Below are positions 31,251-40,870 of a stretch of 50,352 bases of DNA, piece by piece. The stretch is from positions 1 through 50,352 of the IMG/VR virus record IMGVR_UViG_3300032323_000429. One strand, written 5' to 3'. Both the position numbers and the translations under genes were made by a program. Below the pieces are notes generated by a model that had not been told where the DNA came from, ran no database searches, and saw only the letters and a program-made list of their open reading frames with translations. Each line of letters starts with the position of its first letter. Position 1 is the first letter of the stretch. This stretch comes from a virus.

Positions 31251-31844
31251 TTAGAATGGGATTGGGAAAGTACCGATTGGAGTATCCACAGATACGTTCA
31301 CACCAGCAACAGCACCAGAAGTAGTGTTAGAAGTGAAGTAGTTGTAAGTGAATTCAACATCGAACTGTTCAATTTGGTTCTGTTGATCGAAGTCTAATTG
31401 GATTGGACCAATATTCACAGGCATTGCATCAATGAACTTATAGCTCTTGATGATAGCGCCAGAACGGTCAAGCTGATACACGCTTAGGTCAACTTGATAA
31501 TCACGTGGATTAGTTTTGCCCAAAGTAGTGTTGTAGTTCTGAATACCGTTTTGCCAAACTTCCAACGCATTGCGGATGTTGAAAGTAGTGTCGTTGTAGA
31601 TGCTTACAGTCCATGGTGCGAAAGTACGCTCACCAGCAAACTGAACAGGACGACCACGATATAGAGTGGTGATTGGTTCAATAGTAGATGCAGGTAGTTG
31701 AGCAGAACGGCACAAGAATTGTGCTTGTTGTCCAGCAACAACGCCAAGACCGACGTATGAAGGGAATGTTAGTTGCACATAGAATTGGTTAGGACGTGCA
31801 CCGCCACCAATCATCTGCGCTTTGAAGTCAGCAATATTTGCCAT
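31251..31844 (-). CDS. 19: Tail tube protein gp19
   Basis: 197 aa (T4: 163). The order ARPNQFYVQLTFPS, FLCRSAQLPAST, RPVQFAGERTFAPWTVSIYN, and a final QIEQFDVEFTYNYF corresponds to T4 gp19. Polymerises into the tube inside the gp18 sheath. The Thr/Ser/Gly extension at the C-terminus is extra. Late promoter AATAAATA and AGGAG lie upstream. Confidence 0.93.
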   Translation of the reverse strand: MANIADFKAQMIGGGARPNQFYVQLTFPSYVGLGVVAGQQAQFLCRSAQLPASTIEPITTLYRGRPVQFAGERTFAPWTVSIYNDTTFNIRNALEVWQNGIQNYNTTLGKTNPRDYQVDLSVYQLDRSGAIIKSYKFIDAMPVNIGPIQLDFDQQNQIEQFDVEFTYNYFTSNTTSGAVAGVNVSVDTPIGTFPIPF

Positions 31845-31868
31845 TTAATTTCTCCTAGTTCTTATCTT

Positions 31869-31876
31869 TATTTATT
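31869..31876 (-). promoter_or_regulatory. Late promoter of gene 19
   Basis: AATAAATA on the minus strand, 25 bases before the gene 19 start and just after the gene 18 hairpin. Confidence 0.65.
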
Positions 31877-31886
31877 AGATGTAGAC

Positions 31887-31906
31887 GGGGAGTTTTTCAA
31901 CTCCCC
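31887..31906 (-). terminator. Hairpin after gene 18
   Basis: Perfect 8-bp stem GGGGAGTT/AACTCCCC with 4-base loop, but no T-run after it; more likely a 3'-end stabiliser or weak terminator. Confidence 0.6.
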
Positions 31907-31913
31907 TATCCAA

Positions 31914-34340
31914 TTAACCGCCGATTTCGTTGAAGTTCACAGAAGAGCGAGCAGCAACGAAGTTCAGAGTAATAAAGTTGATAGAACGATTTGGCTTGAT
32001 GAAGATGTCAGCAACAAATTCGTTACGATCGATAACTTCACCAGTGTTGTTGGAGTCGTCACACTTGACTAGGAACTCAGTAACACCACGGCGACCTTGA
32101 ACATCACGCAAGAACGGCTCAACCAAGTTCTTGAATTGCGCACGAGTGAAACCATCGTTGAACTCGAACAATTGATACTTAGCGGCAGTAGCGATAGCTT
32201 TTTCCAACACGATGAACAAACGACGCACGTTGATACGGTCAAAGGCAGATGGCTTAGATAATAGAGTCTTATCGCCGAACAACACAGTACCTTGTCCTGG
32301 GAATGTTACAACTGGGTTGATACCATTCTTGTACAATTCGTCACGATCAGTCTTGTTTGGATTGATTGCCAACTTAACTACGTTCTTAACTTGACCACGG
32401 TTGTAACCAGATGGAGAGAACCATGGGTCATTAGTGTAGTCAGTACGAGCGCATAGACCAGCAACATCACCGTTCAATGGAATGTAACGGTACTTGTCGT
32501 TGTAACGGTCATATTGGTACTTGAAGCCAGAATCCAACACAGCATAAGAAGTGCTTGGAAGAGCATTGCGGTAAGCAATAACTTGGTTAGTAGCGTCAGA
32601 ACCAGTGCCGATGATGATGTCACCAGAAGTTACGTTCTGTGGAGATACAAACACAACGCAATCAAGACGCTCTTCAGCGATGTTGTTGATAACGTAAGTT
32701 GCAGTAGCAGCAGAAACTTTACCTAGTGGCAACAAGCTAATGTCGTATTGACCATCGTCACGGTAGATATCCCATGCAGATTGCAATTGACCATCAGTCA
32801 AAGTAAGAGCATCAACACCACCAGACATAGAACGAGTCACTGCAGTAGACAATGTCTTGTATGCAGCTGCAGCAGAAACAGTACCCCATGCAGCACCAGA
32901 AGCAGAGATAACTGGGTGGTCAGTCCACCATAGGTACTTAGATTGTGAGTTAATCACATTCTTGTAGTAGTTGTTTGCGCCATCAGACTTCTTAGCATCA
33001 GATGCTTTAGAAACAAATGCGAACTTTTCTAGAACAGCGTTGCGAGTACCAGTCCATGCACCATCTTCATCAATAACGATAACGTGTAGTTCGTCATTAG
33101 AAGCACCAGTTGAAGCAGCGTAAGCAGAAGTTCCTGGAGCAGCATCAAACTCAGCCTTGTAAGTCCAAGTACCGAAAGATGCAGAGTCAGCCATGGAAAT
33201 CTTTAGGGAGTTACCTAGAGCACCTGGATATTTTGCAGCGAATTCACCAACAAGAGCAGAACCGTCTTCGTAGTTGTCACGGTAGCTTTGTAGGTTATTG
33301 ATCTTAATACCAGTACCAGAAGTAACAGTGGCAGTAGCTGCAGCACCAGAACCAGAACCACCAGAGAAGGCGATAACTGGAGCAGTAGAATAACCAGAAC
33401 CAGCAGTAGTAACTGTTAGAGACTGGACAGCAGAAGTAGCGATAGTAACAGCACCGATAGTAGCAGCAGTAGATGGGCTACCACCAACTAGAGTAACAGT
33501 TGGAGCAGTACGGTAACCAGAACCAGCAGCAGTGATAGTGATACTAGTGATAGTAGAAGTACCGATTGTGGCAGAAGCAGTTGCACCGATACCAGCACCA
33601 GCGATAGTTACTGTTGGGGCAGAAGTGTAACCAGAACCTGGATTCACGATAGTCACTGCAGTGATAACACCAGACTCAACTGTCAAGCTACCAGTAGCAG
33701 TCACACCACCAGCAACTTGTGGTGCAGAGAATGTTACAGTAGGAGTACCAGTATAACCAGTACCACCAACCAAGTTAGTGATTCCAGTAACGCCAGCACC
33801 AGAAAGAACTGCAGTAGCTGCAGCGCCAGTACCAGTATCACCAGATTGTGGTACGATGTTCACAGAAGGAACAGAAGTATAACCAGCACCAGCAGATGCT
33901 AGAGTGATTGCAGTAACACCACCACCAGTGATTTGTGCACTGATAACAGCTTGAACACCACCGTCAGCATCAGGTGCAGAAACTGTAACAGTTGGAGCGC
34001 TAACGTAACCAGAACCAGCAGCGGTCAAGTTAACACCAGCAATGCTACCAGTAGTTGCAGCAACAGCGTTCAGTGCGCCAGTAGCATCACCACGCACAAC
34101 CAAAAGGTTGTTGGTATAAGAAAGAAAGTTAGCAGCAGTGAAGAAACTGTCAGCGTTAGCATCAGTTGGCTTACCGAAACGAGCGACTAGATCGTTTTCA
34201 GAAGAAATTCGTACTGGATCCAAAACTGGACCCCATTGGAATGCTCCAGCAAACGCACCAGTAGACGAAGCTACTGCAGGGACGATAGATGTGAAGTCTT
34301 TTTCTACGACTGCTACACCTGGACTAAGTTGAAAAGGCAT
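31914..34340 (-). CDS. 18: Tail sheath protein gp18 with GY-repeat insertion
   Basis: 808 aa against 659 in T4. The N-terminus FQLSPGVAVVEKDFTSIVPA and the C-terminal sheath core (FIVLEKAIATAAKYQLFEFN, FLVKCDDSNNTGEVID) identify the contractile sheath. Residues ~100-345 hold six repeats with GxGYxxxP, the tyrosines at 112, 154, 196, 238, 276 and 317, mostly 42 residues apart. These probably form beta domains decorating the outer sheath surface (inference). Late promoter upstream, AAGGAG before the ATG. Confidence 0.93.
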   Translation of the reverse strand: MPFQLSPGVAVVEKDFTSIVPAVASSTGAFAGAFQWGPVLDPVRISSENDLVARFGKPTDANADSFFTAANFLSYTNNLLVVRGDATGALNAVAATTGSIAGVNLTAAGSGYVSAPTVTVSAPDADGGVQAVISAQITGGGVTAITLASAGAGYTSVPSVNIVPQSGDTGTGAAATAVLSGAGVTGITNLVGGTGYTGTPTVTFSAPQVAGGVTATGSLTVESGVITAVTIVNPGSGYTSAPTVTIAGAGIGATASATIGTSTITSITITAAGSGYRTAPTVTLVGGSPSTAATIGAVTIATSAVQSLTVTTAGSGYSTAPVIAFSGGSGSGAAATATVTSGTGIKINNLQSYRDNYEDGSALVGEFAAKYPGALGNSLKISMADSASFGTWTYKAEFDAAPGTSAYAASTGASNDELHVIVIDEDGAWTGTRNAVLEKFAFVSKASDAKKSDGANNYYKNVINSQSKYLWWTDHPVISASGAAWGTVSAAAAYKTLSTAVTRSMSGGVDALTLTDGQLQSAWDIYRDDGQYDISLLPLGKVSAATATYVINNIAEERLDCVVFVSPQNVTSGDIIIGTGSDATNQVIAYRNALPSTSYAVLDSGFKYQYDRYNDKYRYIPLNGDVAGLCARTDYTNDPWFSPSGYNRGQVKNVVKLAINPNKTDRDELYKNGINPVVTFPGQGTVLFGDKTLLSKPSAFDRINVRRLFIVLEKAIATAAKYQLFEFNDGFTRAQFKNLVEPFLRDVQGRRGVTEFLVKCDDSNNTGEVIDRNEFVADIFIKPNRSINFITLNFVAARSSVNFNEIGG

Positions 34341-34400
34341 TGTAATTCTCCTTGATTACATTGTTTATTTTAGTTTTGCTACTAGGAGCACAACCTACTA

Positions 34401-34410
34401 ATTTATTTAT
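34401..34410 (-). promoter_or_regulatory. Late promoter of gene 18
   Basis: ATAAATAAAT on the minus strand directly after the gene 17 stop, about 60 bases before the gene 18 start. Confidence 0.6.
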
Positions 34411-34423
34411 GAAAAACCTATTT

Positions 34424-36004
34424 TCAAAAGTTTAGGGGTGGTTTTTCGTCATGGTTCCCATCATCAACAAACCCAAATGGAGTCAGCTCATTCTCAATAG
34501 CTTCGATACGTTGCTGATACATAATTTCACGAAGATTCACATTATTTAGGTCTTTGAAATATGGGTTAGTTGTTAGCCATGAAAACAGCACTAGACCCAT
34601 AACAAGGTCATCGTGGTATCCATCATCGGCTGCATAACTGCCCTTGACTTCGATAAACGTGGAAATCTCCGAGATGATTTCAGCATCTCGAACGAGCAAC
34701 TTCTGCTCTTCCATTAGGGACTTGAAGTTATGGCACCCGATACGTTTAACACGTTTATCGGTCATAACACCAAGTTGGGTCTTACCACCACCAAAACCAC
34801 CAGACACGGTTTGCATACCAGTAGTTCTATTAACAAACAACAGATTTTCGTACTCTAGTTCTGAATAAAGAATATATGGAACTTGCTCACTTGAGTTCAT
34901 TTCAATCAGAACATACGCTTCATTATATTGCGTACCCACTGTGTAAATCACGTTAGGGTAAAGAAGTGGGCTAATCGTATTATTTCGATACTTACCAACC
35001 AACTTATACGGCACTTCAGTGATATCAATAATCACGAAAGCAGAATAGTCGCCATCCACACCCTTAGCGGTATCAGCAACGATTACGTATGTGTGTCCAC
35101 GTTCTGGCTTCTCGTAGATGTCCAGACCGTCTTTGCTGTGAATAGGATTATCAAACGACATGTTTGCAATCGTATCAGCGTTAATTAGCGTTAGGCTAGA
35201 ACCAAGGAATTTACACAATACCTCTTGGTTGTACTTAAGATCGCCCAACATGCGCTTTTGTTCTTCAGCCCACTTTTCGTCACGTCCAGGAATTTTCCAG
35301 TATGGAATGAATAGTGGAACGAAACCATTGCGATCGTTCTCAGCGTCGTTCCAGAATTTCCAAAAGTGATTGTAACCTAGTGGTGTACTACTTAGTAGAA
35401 TCTTAGTCGTGTTACCCGCAGAAATAGTAGGGTAAACAGAAGTGAAGAACTGTTCGGCAACAGTGTTTGGAATGATGGCAGCTTCGTCAACGTATAGCAT
35501 GTTAACAGACTTACCACGAATACCAGAAGCAGTAGTTGCAGCAGTGAATACCTTGGAACCATTTTCCAGTTCAATGTCACCCTTGTTCCAAGTAGTGACA
35601 CCTTGTTGCAACCATTGCGGTAGGTTCTCATACATCGTTTGGTATCTGTTCAATACTTCACGTGCAGCAGTAGCCTTGTTGGCTAGAATCGCTACAGTTT
35701 TAGCTTCTTGGAACAGAGTGTACCAAAGGATGTACGCAGCTGAGGTAGTTGTCTTACCTTGCTGACGACCTTCCATAAGAATAACCTTACGGTTCTCATG
35801 GATAACTTTTACCTTTTCAATCTGACAGTCATATAGCTTGAACGGTACAAGACCATGGTCAAGCGAAACAATCATACAATAATTTTCAATAAAGTAGATC
35901 GGATCTCTTGCACACTTCAAGTATTCTTCAACCTGTTCAGGTTGGAACTGAATCGCAACACCAGCTGCCTTAAGGTTCTGGTTTGAATTATATATTTGAG
36001 CCAT
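34424..36004 (-). CDS. 17: Large terminase gp17
   Basis: 526 aa (T4: 610). ATPase motor: Walker A GRQQGKTT at 79-86, Walker B MLYVDE at 169-174, and coupling motif LLSSTPLG. C-terminal RNase H-like nuclease begins with IVADTAKGVDGDYSAFVIID and its acidic pair, later DDGYHDDLVMGL. Cuts and pumps DNA into the prohead via gp20. Directly follows gene 15 with three bases between; the small terminase gene 16 is not in front of it. Confidence 0.95.
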   Translation of the reverse strand: MAQIYNSNQNLKAAGVAIQFQPEQVEEYLKCARDPIYFIENYCMIVSLDHGLVPFKLYDCQIEKVKVIHENRKVILMEGRQQGKTTTSAAYILWYTLFQEAKTVAILANKATAAREVLNRYQTMYENLPQWLQQGVTTWNKGDIELENGSKVFTAATTASGIRGKSVNMLYVDEAAIIPNTVAEQFFTSVYPTISAGNTTKILLSSTPLGYNHFWKFWNDAENDRNGFVPLFIPYWKIPGRDEKWAEEQKRMLGDLKYNQEVLCKFLGSSLTLINADTIANMSFDNPIHSKDGLDIYEKPERGHTYVIVADTAKGVDGDYSAFVIIDITEVPYKLVGKYRNNTISPLLYPNVIYTVGTQYNEAYVLIEMNSSEQVPYILYSELEYENLLFVNRTTGMQTVSGGFGGGKTQLGVMTDKRVKRIGCHNFKSLMEEQKLLVRDAEIISEISTFIEVKGSYAADDGYHDDLVMGLVLFSWLTTNPYFKDLNNVNLREIMYQQRIEAIENELTPFGFVDDGNHDEKPPLNF

Positions 36005-36007
36005 GCT

Positions 36008-36751
36008 TTAGAAGTTATCTTCCCAATTCTCTGCACTTACAGTAGCAGTAGTTGTGTCACCTGTTGCAGTATAGATACGATTTGGTGTAGTGCTTTCAGG
36101 GAATCCAATATTTGCGTTGACCGTATTGATAACACCTTGACTGCTAACTGGACCAAACATGTTAGTCTTTAGAGTGAAGTTCAGTGTATGAGTAACGAAT
36201 CGACGAGTTTGGAAGTCACCATCATACTCATCGGAAACGCTAACGCTATTTAGAATAACTGGAACGTCTTGAATCACATTCATCTCTGGAACTACCTTAA
36301 CTGGCAAGTTATACTCAGGTGTGAATGTTGGAAGAATCTGCTCAAGGATTTGAAGACCGTCTTCTTGAGTCTTGGTTAAAATATACAGCGAGATTTCAAT
36401 GTTGTATGGCACAGGCGTATACATAAAACTCTTTGACGCAGTACCATCACCACACTCAATCTTTTGCATACGGTTCAGCTTGCGCTGAGCATCGTAGTTG
36501 TAGCTAAGAATCTCAAACGACATTCTTGGAAGAGATGTGTATGTTGAGTTCTCCAAATTTGGGTCTGAGTCGATACGAACGATCCACTTTTCTTTTGGAG
36601 CATACGCCAATGGAACTTGCAATCGTTGGATTGTTGTTCCATTTACAGAGTCACCTTGTTTACGGTCAATATAAACATCACTGAACAAACGACCAAACGA
36701 TACGATTGTCTTGCGGATTATGCCGTGGTAGTATACTTGTCCGTTAAGCAT
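36008..36751 (-). CDS. 15: Tail sheath stabiliser / completion protein gp15
   Basis: 247 aa (T4: 272). YHGIIRKTIVSFGRLFSDVY at the start, VPLAYAPKEKWIVRI, LPRMSFEILSYNYDAQRKLN and YNIEISLYILTKTQEDGLQI match the gp15 layout, as does the following ILPTFTPEYNL. It caps the tail end and joins the neck. Overlaps gene 14's stop (TAATG). Confidence 0.92.
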   Translation of the reverse strand: MLNGQVYYHGIIRKTIVSFGRLFSDVYIDRKQGDSVNGTTIQRLQVPLAYAPKEKWIVRIDSDPNLENSTYTSLPRMSFEILSYNYDAQRKLNRMQKIECGDGTASKSFMYTPVPYNIEISLYILTKTQEDGLQILEQILPTFTPEYNLPVKVVPEMNVIQDVPVILNSVSVSDEYDGDFQTRRFVTHTLNFTLKTNMFGPVSSQGVINTVNANIGFPESTTPNRIYTATGDTTTATVSAENWEDNF

Positions 36752-37665
36752 TATACAAGATCTCCGAATGGGTTATTGTCATTGAAGAGGATGTCAGCTG
36801 CTTCTTCTCTGAATGTATTGTTATCACCAAACGACTCAACCTTATCGATGTTCGCCTTAATAGTAGCTTCGGCAATAGCGCCAGTACCACCACCGCCAGT
36901 GATAACAACTGTTGGTGCAGTTTTATATCCAGTTCCTGGAGATGTTACGTTAATTGCCACAACTTTTCCTGCGTTGGTACCAGTGCCAAGAACAGCAACT
37001 GCTTCGGCTCCATAACCAGAGCCAGACTCAAACGTAATTGTAGGCGCAGTAGTGTATCCACTACCACGGTTTAGAAGCGCAACAGAAACAACTTCACCGT
37101 ATTGGTTTCTAGTTGTATTGGTAGAGAATGTCTTCAGTGATTCAAACGCATCAACTTCAGCAATACCAGTATCGATACGTTCTGAAGAGTATTGGAACAA
37201 TTCAACTTGTAGCTTATACACATACAGCTTACCAAGTTGATAGAATGGATCTTGATGTTGAACAAACTTGATCTCAAACAATGACTTAGTCAACGGGAAG
37301 TAAATCAAGTCACCCTCGTTTGGACGAGTAGGAACGGTTGTTACACCGTAGCGTCCAACAAACTGATCCCAACGGCGACGAGCAACAACTAGAGTTGCTG
37401 ATTGTTCAATCATCAAACCAAACTTCTGGATGAATGCTCCTTGCCCACCATAAGAGTCTACGTTCTCAAAGTACATCTCAATAGGGAATGACGCTTTGAA
37501 CTCGCTCAAACGATCTTCGCCCAGCACGTTATCTTTGGAAACTAATGTTCTTGGAATGTAGAAAAGTTCGTTGCCGTACATACGCAACGTCTCGATGATG
37601 AGATCCTCAACAAGCAACTGCTCATTGCGAGTCCCATTGGTAAAGTAAACATTAGTTGTTGTCAT
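36751..37665 (-). CDS. 14: Neck protein gp14 with two GY repeats
   Basis: 304 aa (T4: 256). EDLIIETLRMYGNELFYIPR and GDLIYFPLTKSLFEIKFVQH followed by DPFYQLGKLYVYK are gp14 hallmarks. Residues ~190-270 contain two GxGYxxAP repeats (Y204 and Y247, 43 apart) of the same type as in gp18, absent from T4 gp14. The C-terminal DNNPFGD is shared with T4. Forms the neck with gp13. Confidence 0.92.
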   Translation of the reverse strand: MTTTNVYFTNGTRNEQLLVEDLIIETLRMYGNELFYIPRTLVSKDNVLGEDRLSEFKASFPIEMYFENVDSYGGQGAFIQKFGLMIEQSATLVVARRRWDQFVGRYGVTTVPTRPNEGDLIYFPLTKSLFEIKFVQHQDPFYQLGKLYVYKLQVELFQYSSERIDTGIAEVDAFESLKTFSTNTTRNQYGEVVSVALLNRGSGYTTAPTITFESGSGYGAEAVAVLGTGTNAGKVVAINVTSPGTGYKTAPTVVITGGGGTGAIAEATIKANIDKVESFGDNNTFREEAADILFNDNNPFGDLV

Positions 37666-37667
37666 GC

Positions 37668-38627
37668 TTATCCTAAGAAGAAGTCCAACGGCGCAGACTT
37701 ATTCATCAATTCATCTTCAAGATCTTTAACTTCGCTAGTAGCCTCATCATACAACTTATCGCCATCCAATGTAACTCCACCCATTAGTTGGATGCCTTGG
37801 AATTTCTTGATATTAGTTGCCCACTGTTTCTTGAATAAAGCAGTTACATAGTGTTTTAACCATGAGTCATCCCACACTTTAGCGTTCTCTGAAGGATCAA
37901 GAGCACGGTAGCACTCAACCACAACAAAGTCACCAAGCATAACATCAGTTTCCCAGTTAATGTCTAGGAATAGTTTAGACTGACGACGGTTGAAACGGAA
38001 CATTGGATGACCGTTAAGTTCCAAGTCAAGCATAGCCAAGTGAGACATAACAGTCTTATAGTAAATGATGCTTGTAGAAGTTAGATCGTACAAGTCATTT
38101 AGGCGCAACTGATATTGTAAGTCGAAGATGTTCTTTGAAGATGATGCTTGACTGAATGGGAGAACACGTGTGATACCATAAACCAAGTCTGGAACTTCAA
38201 CGTATTTTTTATCATAAGAACCAAGTGATTGTGCTGGGGTGCCAAGAGTAGCAGTTACTCCTGTTGATGTGATTGTCTCTCCAGTAACGAATGTTCCAAC
38301 TACGTTTTTGACGAGCAGAGTATTGCCTGCAGAAACACGATTAGTTTCGCGAACAACGACAGCTCTTGCACCAGAAGTAGAGCCAGTCACAATTGCGCTA
38401 AGTGGAAAAGATTGTGCGTTGTTAGTTGTTAGAGTCAAAGTAGATGCAGTGATGTTGAACTTCATGTAAAGTTTCTCGACACCGTCTGGATGATACTGAC
38501 GCCAGTACTCTAGTGCTTCATCCATTCTGTCGTCTAGTTGATCATCGTCTACGTTGATTTCAACGACTGGTGCACCCAATGCTCTTAGAGCATATTGCTT
38601 TAGTTGTTCTTTAGTTGTGACAGCCAT
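37668..38627 (-). CDS. 13: Neck protein gp13
   Basis: 319 aa (T4: 309). LKQYALRALGAPVVEINVDD followed by QLDDRMDEALEYWRQYHPDG, and VMLGDFVVVECYRALDPSEN followed by KVWDDSWLKHYVTALFKKQW are gp13 signatures. An inserted beta stretch (about residues 58-135, ITASTLTLTTNNAQSFPLSA) is not typical for T4. It seals the portal after packaging. AAGGA before the ATG. Confidence 0.93.
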   Translation of the reverse strand: MAVTTKEQLKQYALRALGAPVVEINVDDDQLDDRMDEALEYWRQYHPDGVEKLYMKFNITASTLTLTTNNAQSFPLSAIVTGSTSGARAVVVRETNRVSAGNTLLVKNVVGTFVTGETITSTGVTATLGTPAQSLGSYDKKYVEVPDLVYGITRVLPFSQASSSKNIFDLQYQLRLNDLYDLTSTSIIYYKTVMSHLAMLDLELNGHPMFRFNRRQSKLFLDINWETDVMLGDFVVVECYRALDPSENAKVWDDSWLKHYVTALFKKQWATNIKKFQGIQLMGGVTLDGDKLYDEATSEVKDLEDELMNKSAPLDFFLG

Positions 38628-38636
38628 TTATTATCC

Positions 38637-40817
38637 TTATACGATTACCCAAGTAGAGCCAGTTGGGATTGTTACAGTTACACCGTTGGCAACTGTTACT
38701 GGTCCAGCAGATATTGCGTTGTTTCCGCTATTGATAGCATAGTTTGCAGAGATGGTATTTGAGTGCTCAAACATACCACCAGTTGCAGCAAAACCAGTTG
38801 CGTTAACTTCACCAGAAGCATCACGAACAGCAATAGTGTTGACACCGTTAGCCGTATCAGCATGATAACCATCCACCATTTCTACGTTAAGGTTTGCTAC
38901 CTTTGTAGTAGAAGAAACCACCAGTGGTGCAGTTCCAGTAGCAACAGTATTTGTTAGCTGTCCAGACATACTTAGCGTTGTAACGCTAGACAGTGCGCCT
39001 GTTACGTTTGCAGAACCGTTGAAGTTTTGACCCCACAAAGTTCTTGTGGTTGTTAGAGTAGCAGCAGAACCAGTAGTGTTTTGGTTTAGTGTTGGGAATG
39101 TGCAGTTCGCTAGGTTACCTGACGATGGAGTTCCCAGTGCTGGAGTTACCAGAGTCGGGCTATTTGACAATACATTAGATCCAGTGCCAGTTACTGTACT
39201 GAATGCAGTGAAGTCTGCATCCCAATCTGCAGCAGTTGTTAATGCGGTTCCGATACACATCACATGCGCAGTAGTTCCTGGAAGAACTGTTGCTACTAGG
39301 TTACCCCCAGATGAGTTTACTGTTACGTTGCCAGTTGAAAGGTTTTCAATCTCATAACCCATACCAGTAGTTAATGTACTGGTTACAGGAAGAACAACAG
39401 TTTGTGTGCTTGTGCCAGTGAATAATTGGTAGTAGTTACTTGATGCAGTTAATGTAGTTGAACCTGCAGCAGTAGCAGTAGTAGTATAACCAGTTCTAAT
39501 ATTATTAATAGTTGGTAGAGTCAGAGTCTTGTTTGTAAGAGTCTGTGTGCCTGTTAGAGTAGTAACAGTTGAATCGATGGCAATTGTTACGGCTGAACCA
39601 CCATTGAAGCTAGTGCCAGATAATCCAGTGCCAATAGTTAGTGCGTTAGTGGTATTAGCTGTAATAGTAATATTACCTGAACCATTGAACGACACGCCAT
39701 TAATAGTTCTTGCAGTTGTTAAGGTCGCTGCAGAACCAGTTGTATTCTGGTTAAGCGTAGGAATATCAGCAGCAACGATTGCACGCATTGTCGGCGCACC
39801 AGCTGACCCGTTTGGAGCAGCAAGGAAAGTATTTGCTGTCTGAGAAGCTAGAGTGGCAGTAAGAGTTCCAGATGTTGTTACTGGAGAACCTGATACTGTG
39901 AAAATACTTGGTAAAGATAACCCAACTGAAGTAACAGTACCAGTACTGCTAATCCACTGAAGACCAGTACCAGTTGAAGACAGAATTTGTCCAGAAGTGC
40001 CAGTGGACCCACCAGCACTAATCTGAGGTACGGCTAAAACACCAGAATCTGTTAGTGAAAAGATGTTTGTTGTATAAGCATTATTAATAATCTCTAATGC
40101 ACCAGTACTATTCAGACGGAAGAACTTGCTCGCATTAGTCGCTGTACTATATCCGTTTGTTACACTAAGAAAATCATGGTAACCAGTACCACCTTTGTTG
40201 GCATAACCAGCAATTTGCATAGCAACTGCATTAGTGCCAGTAACTGTACCAGAATCAACTTTGAACTGACCAGTTACTTGAAGTGGATTTGATCCAGTAC
40301 GACCAATGTAGTTTGTAGTGTTTGCGTTACCAAAAACTATGTAAGCATTTGCAGCATCTTGTAAGCCTCTAAGACCAAGAGTGTTTGCTGCATTAACATC
40401 ACCTAAAACCACATCATCGCCGATATAGACGTTAGTGCCACCACCATTATTAGTTAGACGAATCTGATCAGCGTAGATTGTACCAGCTACACCAAGACCG
40501 CCACCAATCTTCAGAGCACCAGTAGTGGTTGAAGTGGAAGCAGTTGTATCAGAAAGGGTAATTGCACCAGAGAAGGTGCCAGACAATGCACCGCTATTAA
40601 TAGTCGGTGATGTAAGTGTTTTGTTTGTTAGGGTTTGTGTGCCAGTTAAGGTTACAACGGCATCGTCAATTGTAAAACTCTTAATTACGTTTGATGCGTT
40701 CTTGAAGTAGAGTTTACCATCAGTGTAGTTTAATGCTAACTCACCGTAGTCTAAGTCCGTAGTTAACGGTACTTTAGCAGCCACTGAAGAATTCTTCAGC
40801 TTAATCTTATTTGCCAT
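38637..40817 (-). CDS. Fibre-like virion protein, 726 aa
   Basis: N-terminus IKLKNSSVAAKVPLTTDLDY followed by GELALNYTDGKLYFK is a common attachment domain of phage fibre-type proteins. The rest is Thr/Gly/Ser/Asn-rich beta repeats, including two TLTGTQTLTNKTLT units and repeated NQNTTGSAATLTT. Probably trimeric. The C-terminus SGNNAISAGPVTVANGVTVT ending in STWVIV resembles the 453-aa protein's end (TVTIPENSVWVIL). The receptor is unknown. A late-promoter motif and hairpin precede it. Confidence 0.75.
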   Translation of the reverse strand: MANKIKLKNSSVAAKVPLTTDLDYGELALNYTDGKLYFKNASNVIKSFTIDDAVVTLTGTQTLTNKTLTSPTINSGALSGTFSGAITLSDTTASTSTTTGALKIGGGLGVAGTIYADQIRLTNNGGGTNVYIGDDVVLGDVNAANTLGLRGLQDAANAYIVFGNANTTNYIGRTGSNPLQVTGQFKVDSGTVTGTNAVAMQIAGYANKGGTGYHDFLSVTNGYSTATNASKFFRLNSTGALEIINNAYTTNIFSLTDSGVLAVPQISAGGSTGTSGQILSSTGTGLQWISSTGTVTSVGLSLPSIFTVSGSPVTTSGTLTATLASQTANTFLAAPNGSAGAPTMRAIVAADIPTLNQNTTGSAATLTTARTINGVSFNGSGNITITANTTNALTIGTGLSGTSFNGGSAVTIAIDSTVTTLTGTQTLTNKTLTLPTINNIRTGYTTTATAAGSTTLTASSNYYQLFTGTSTQTVVLPVTSTLTTGMGYEIENLSTGNVTVNSSGGNLVATVLPGTTAHVMCIGTALTTAADWDADFTAFSTVTGTGSNVLSNSPTLVTPALGTPSSGNLANCTFPTLNQNTTGSAATLTTTRTLWGQNFNGSANVTGALSSVTTLSMSGQLTNTVATGTAPLVVSSTTKVANLNVEMVDGYHADTANGVNTIAVRDASGEVNATGFAATGGMFEHSNTISANYAINSGNNAISAGPVTVANGVTVTIPTGSTWVIV
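39508..39578. repeat. 71-bp near-identical repeat, copy 1
   Basis: Matches 42559-42629 in direct orientation with two mismatches. It encodes the TLTGTQTLTNKTLTLPTI unit in the 726-aa fibre gene. Confidence 0.8.
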
Positions 40818-40840
40818 TGCAATCCCTTAAAAAAGGTAAG

Positions 40841-40862
40841 AGGGGTAGTAAAAACTACCCCT
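40841..40862 (-). terminator. Hairpin between two fibre genes
   Basis: Perfect 9-bp stem AGGGGTAGT/ACTACCCCT with a 4-base loop; a T-run (TTTTTT) follows after CTTACC. Terminator for the 800-aa gene, or leader structure of the 726-aa gene. Confidence 0.65.
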
Positions 40863-40870
40863 TTACGTCA

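Noticed and set aside
31914-34340. CRISPR-like array because of regular repeats
   Set aside because: The repeats are in-frame protein repeats with diverged DNA, not identical repeats with unique spacers.
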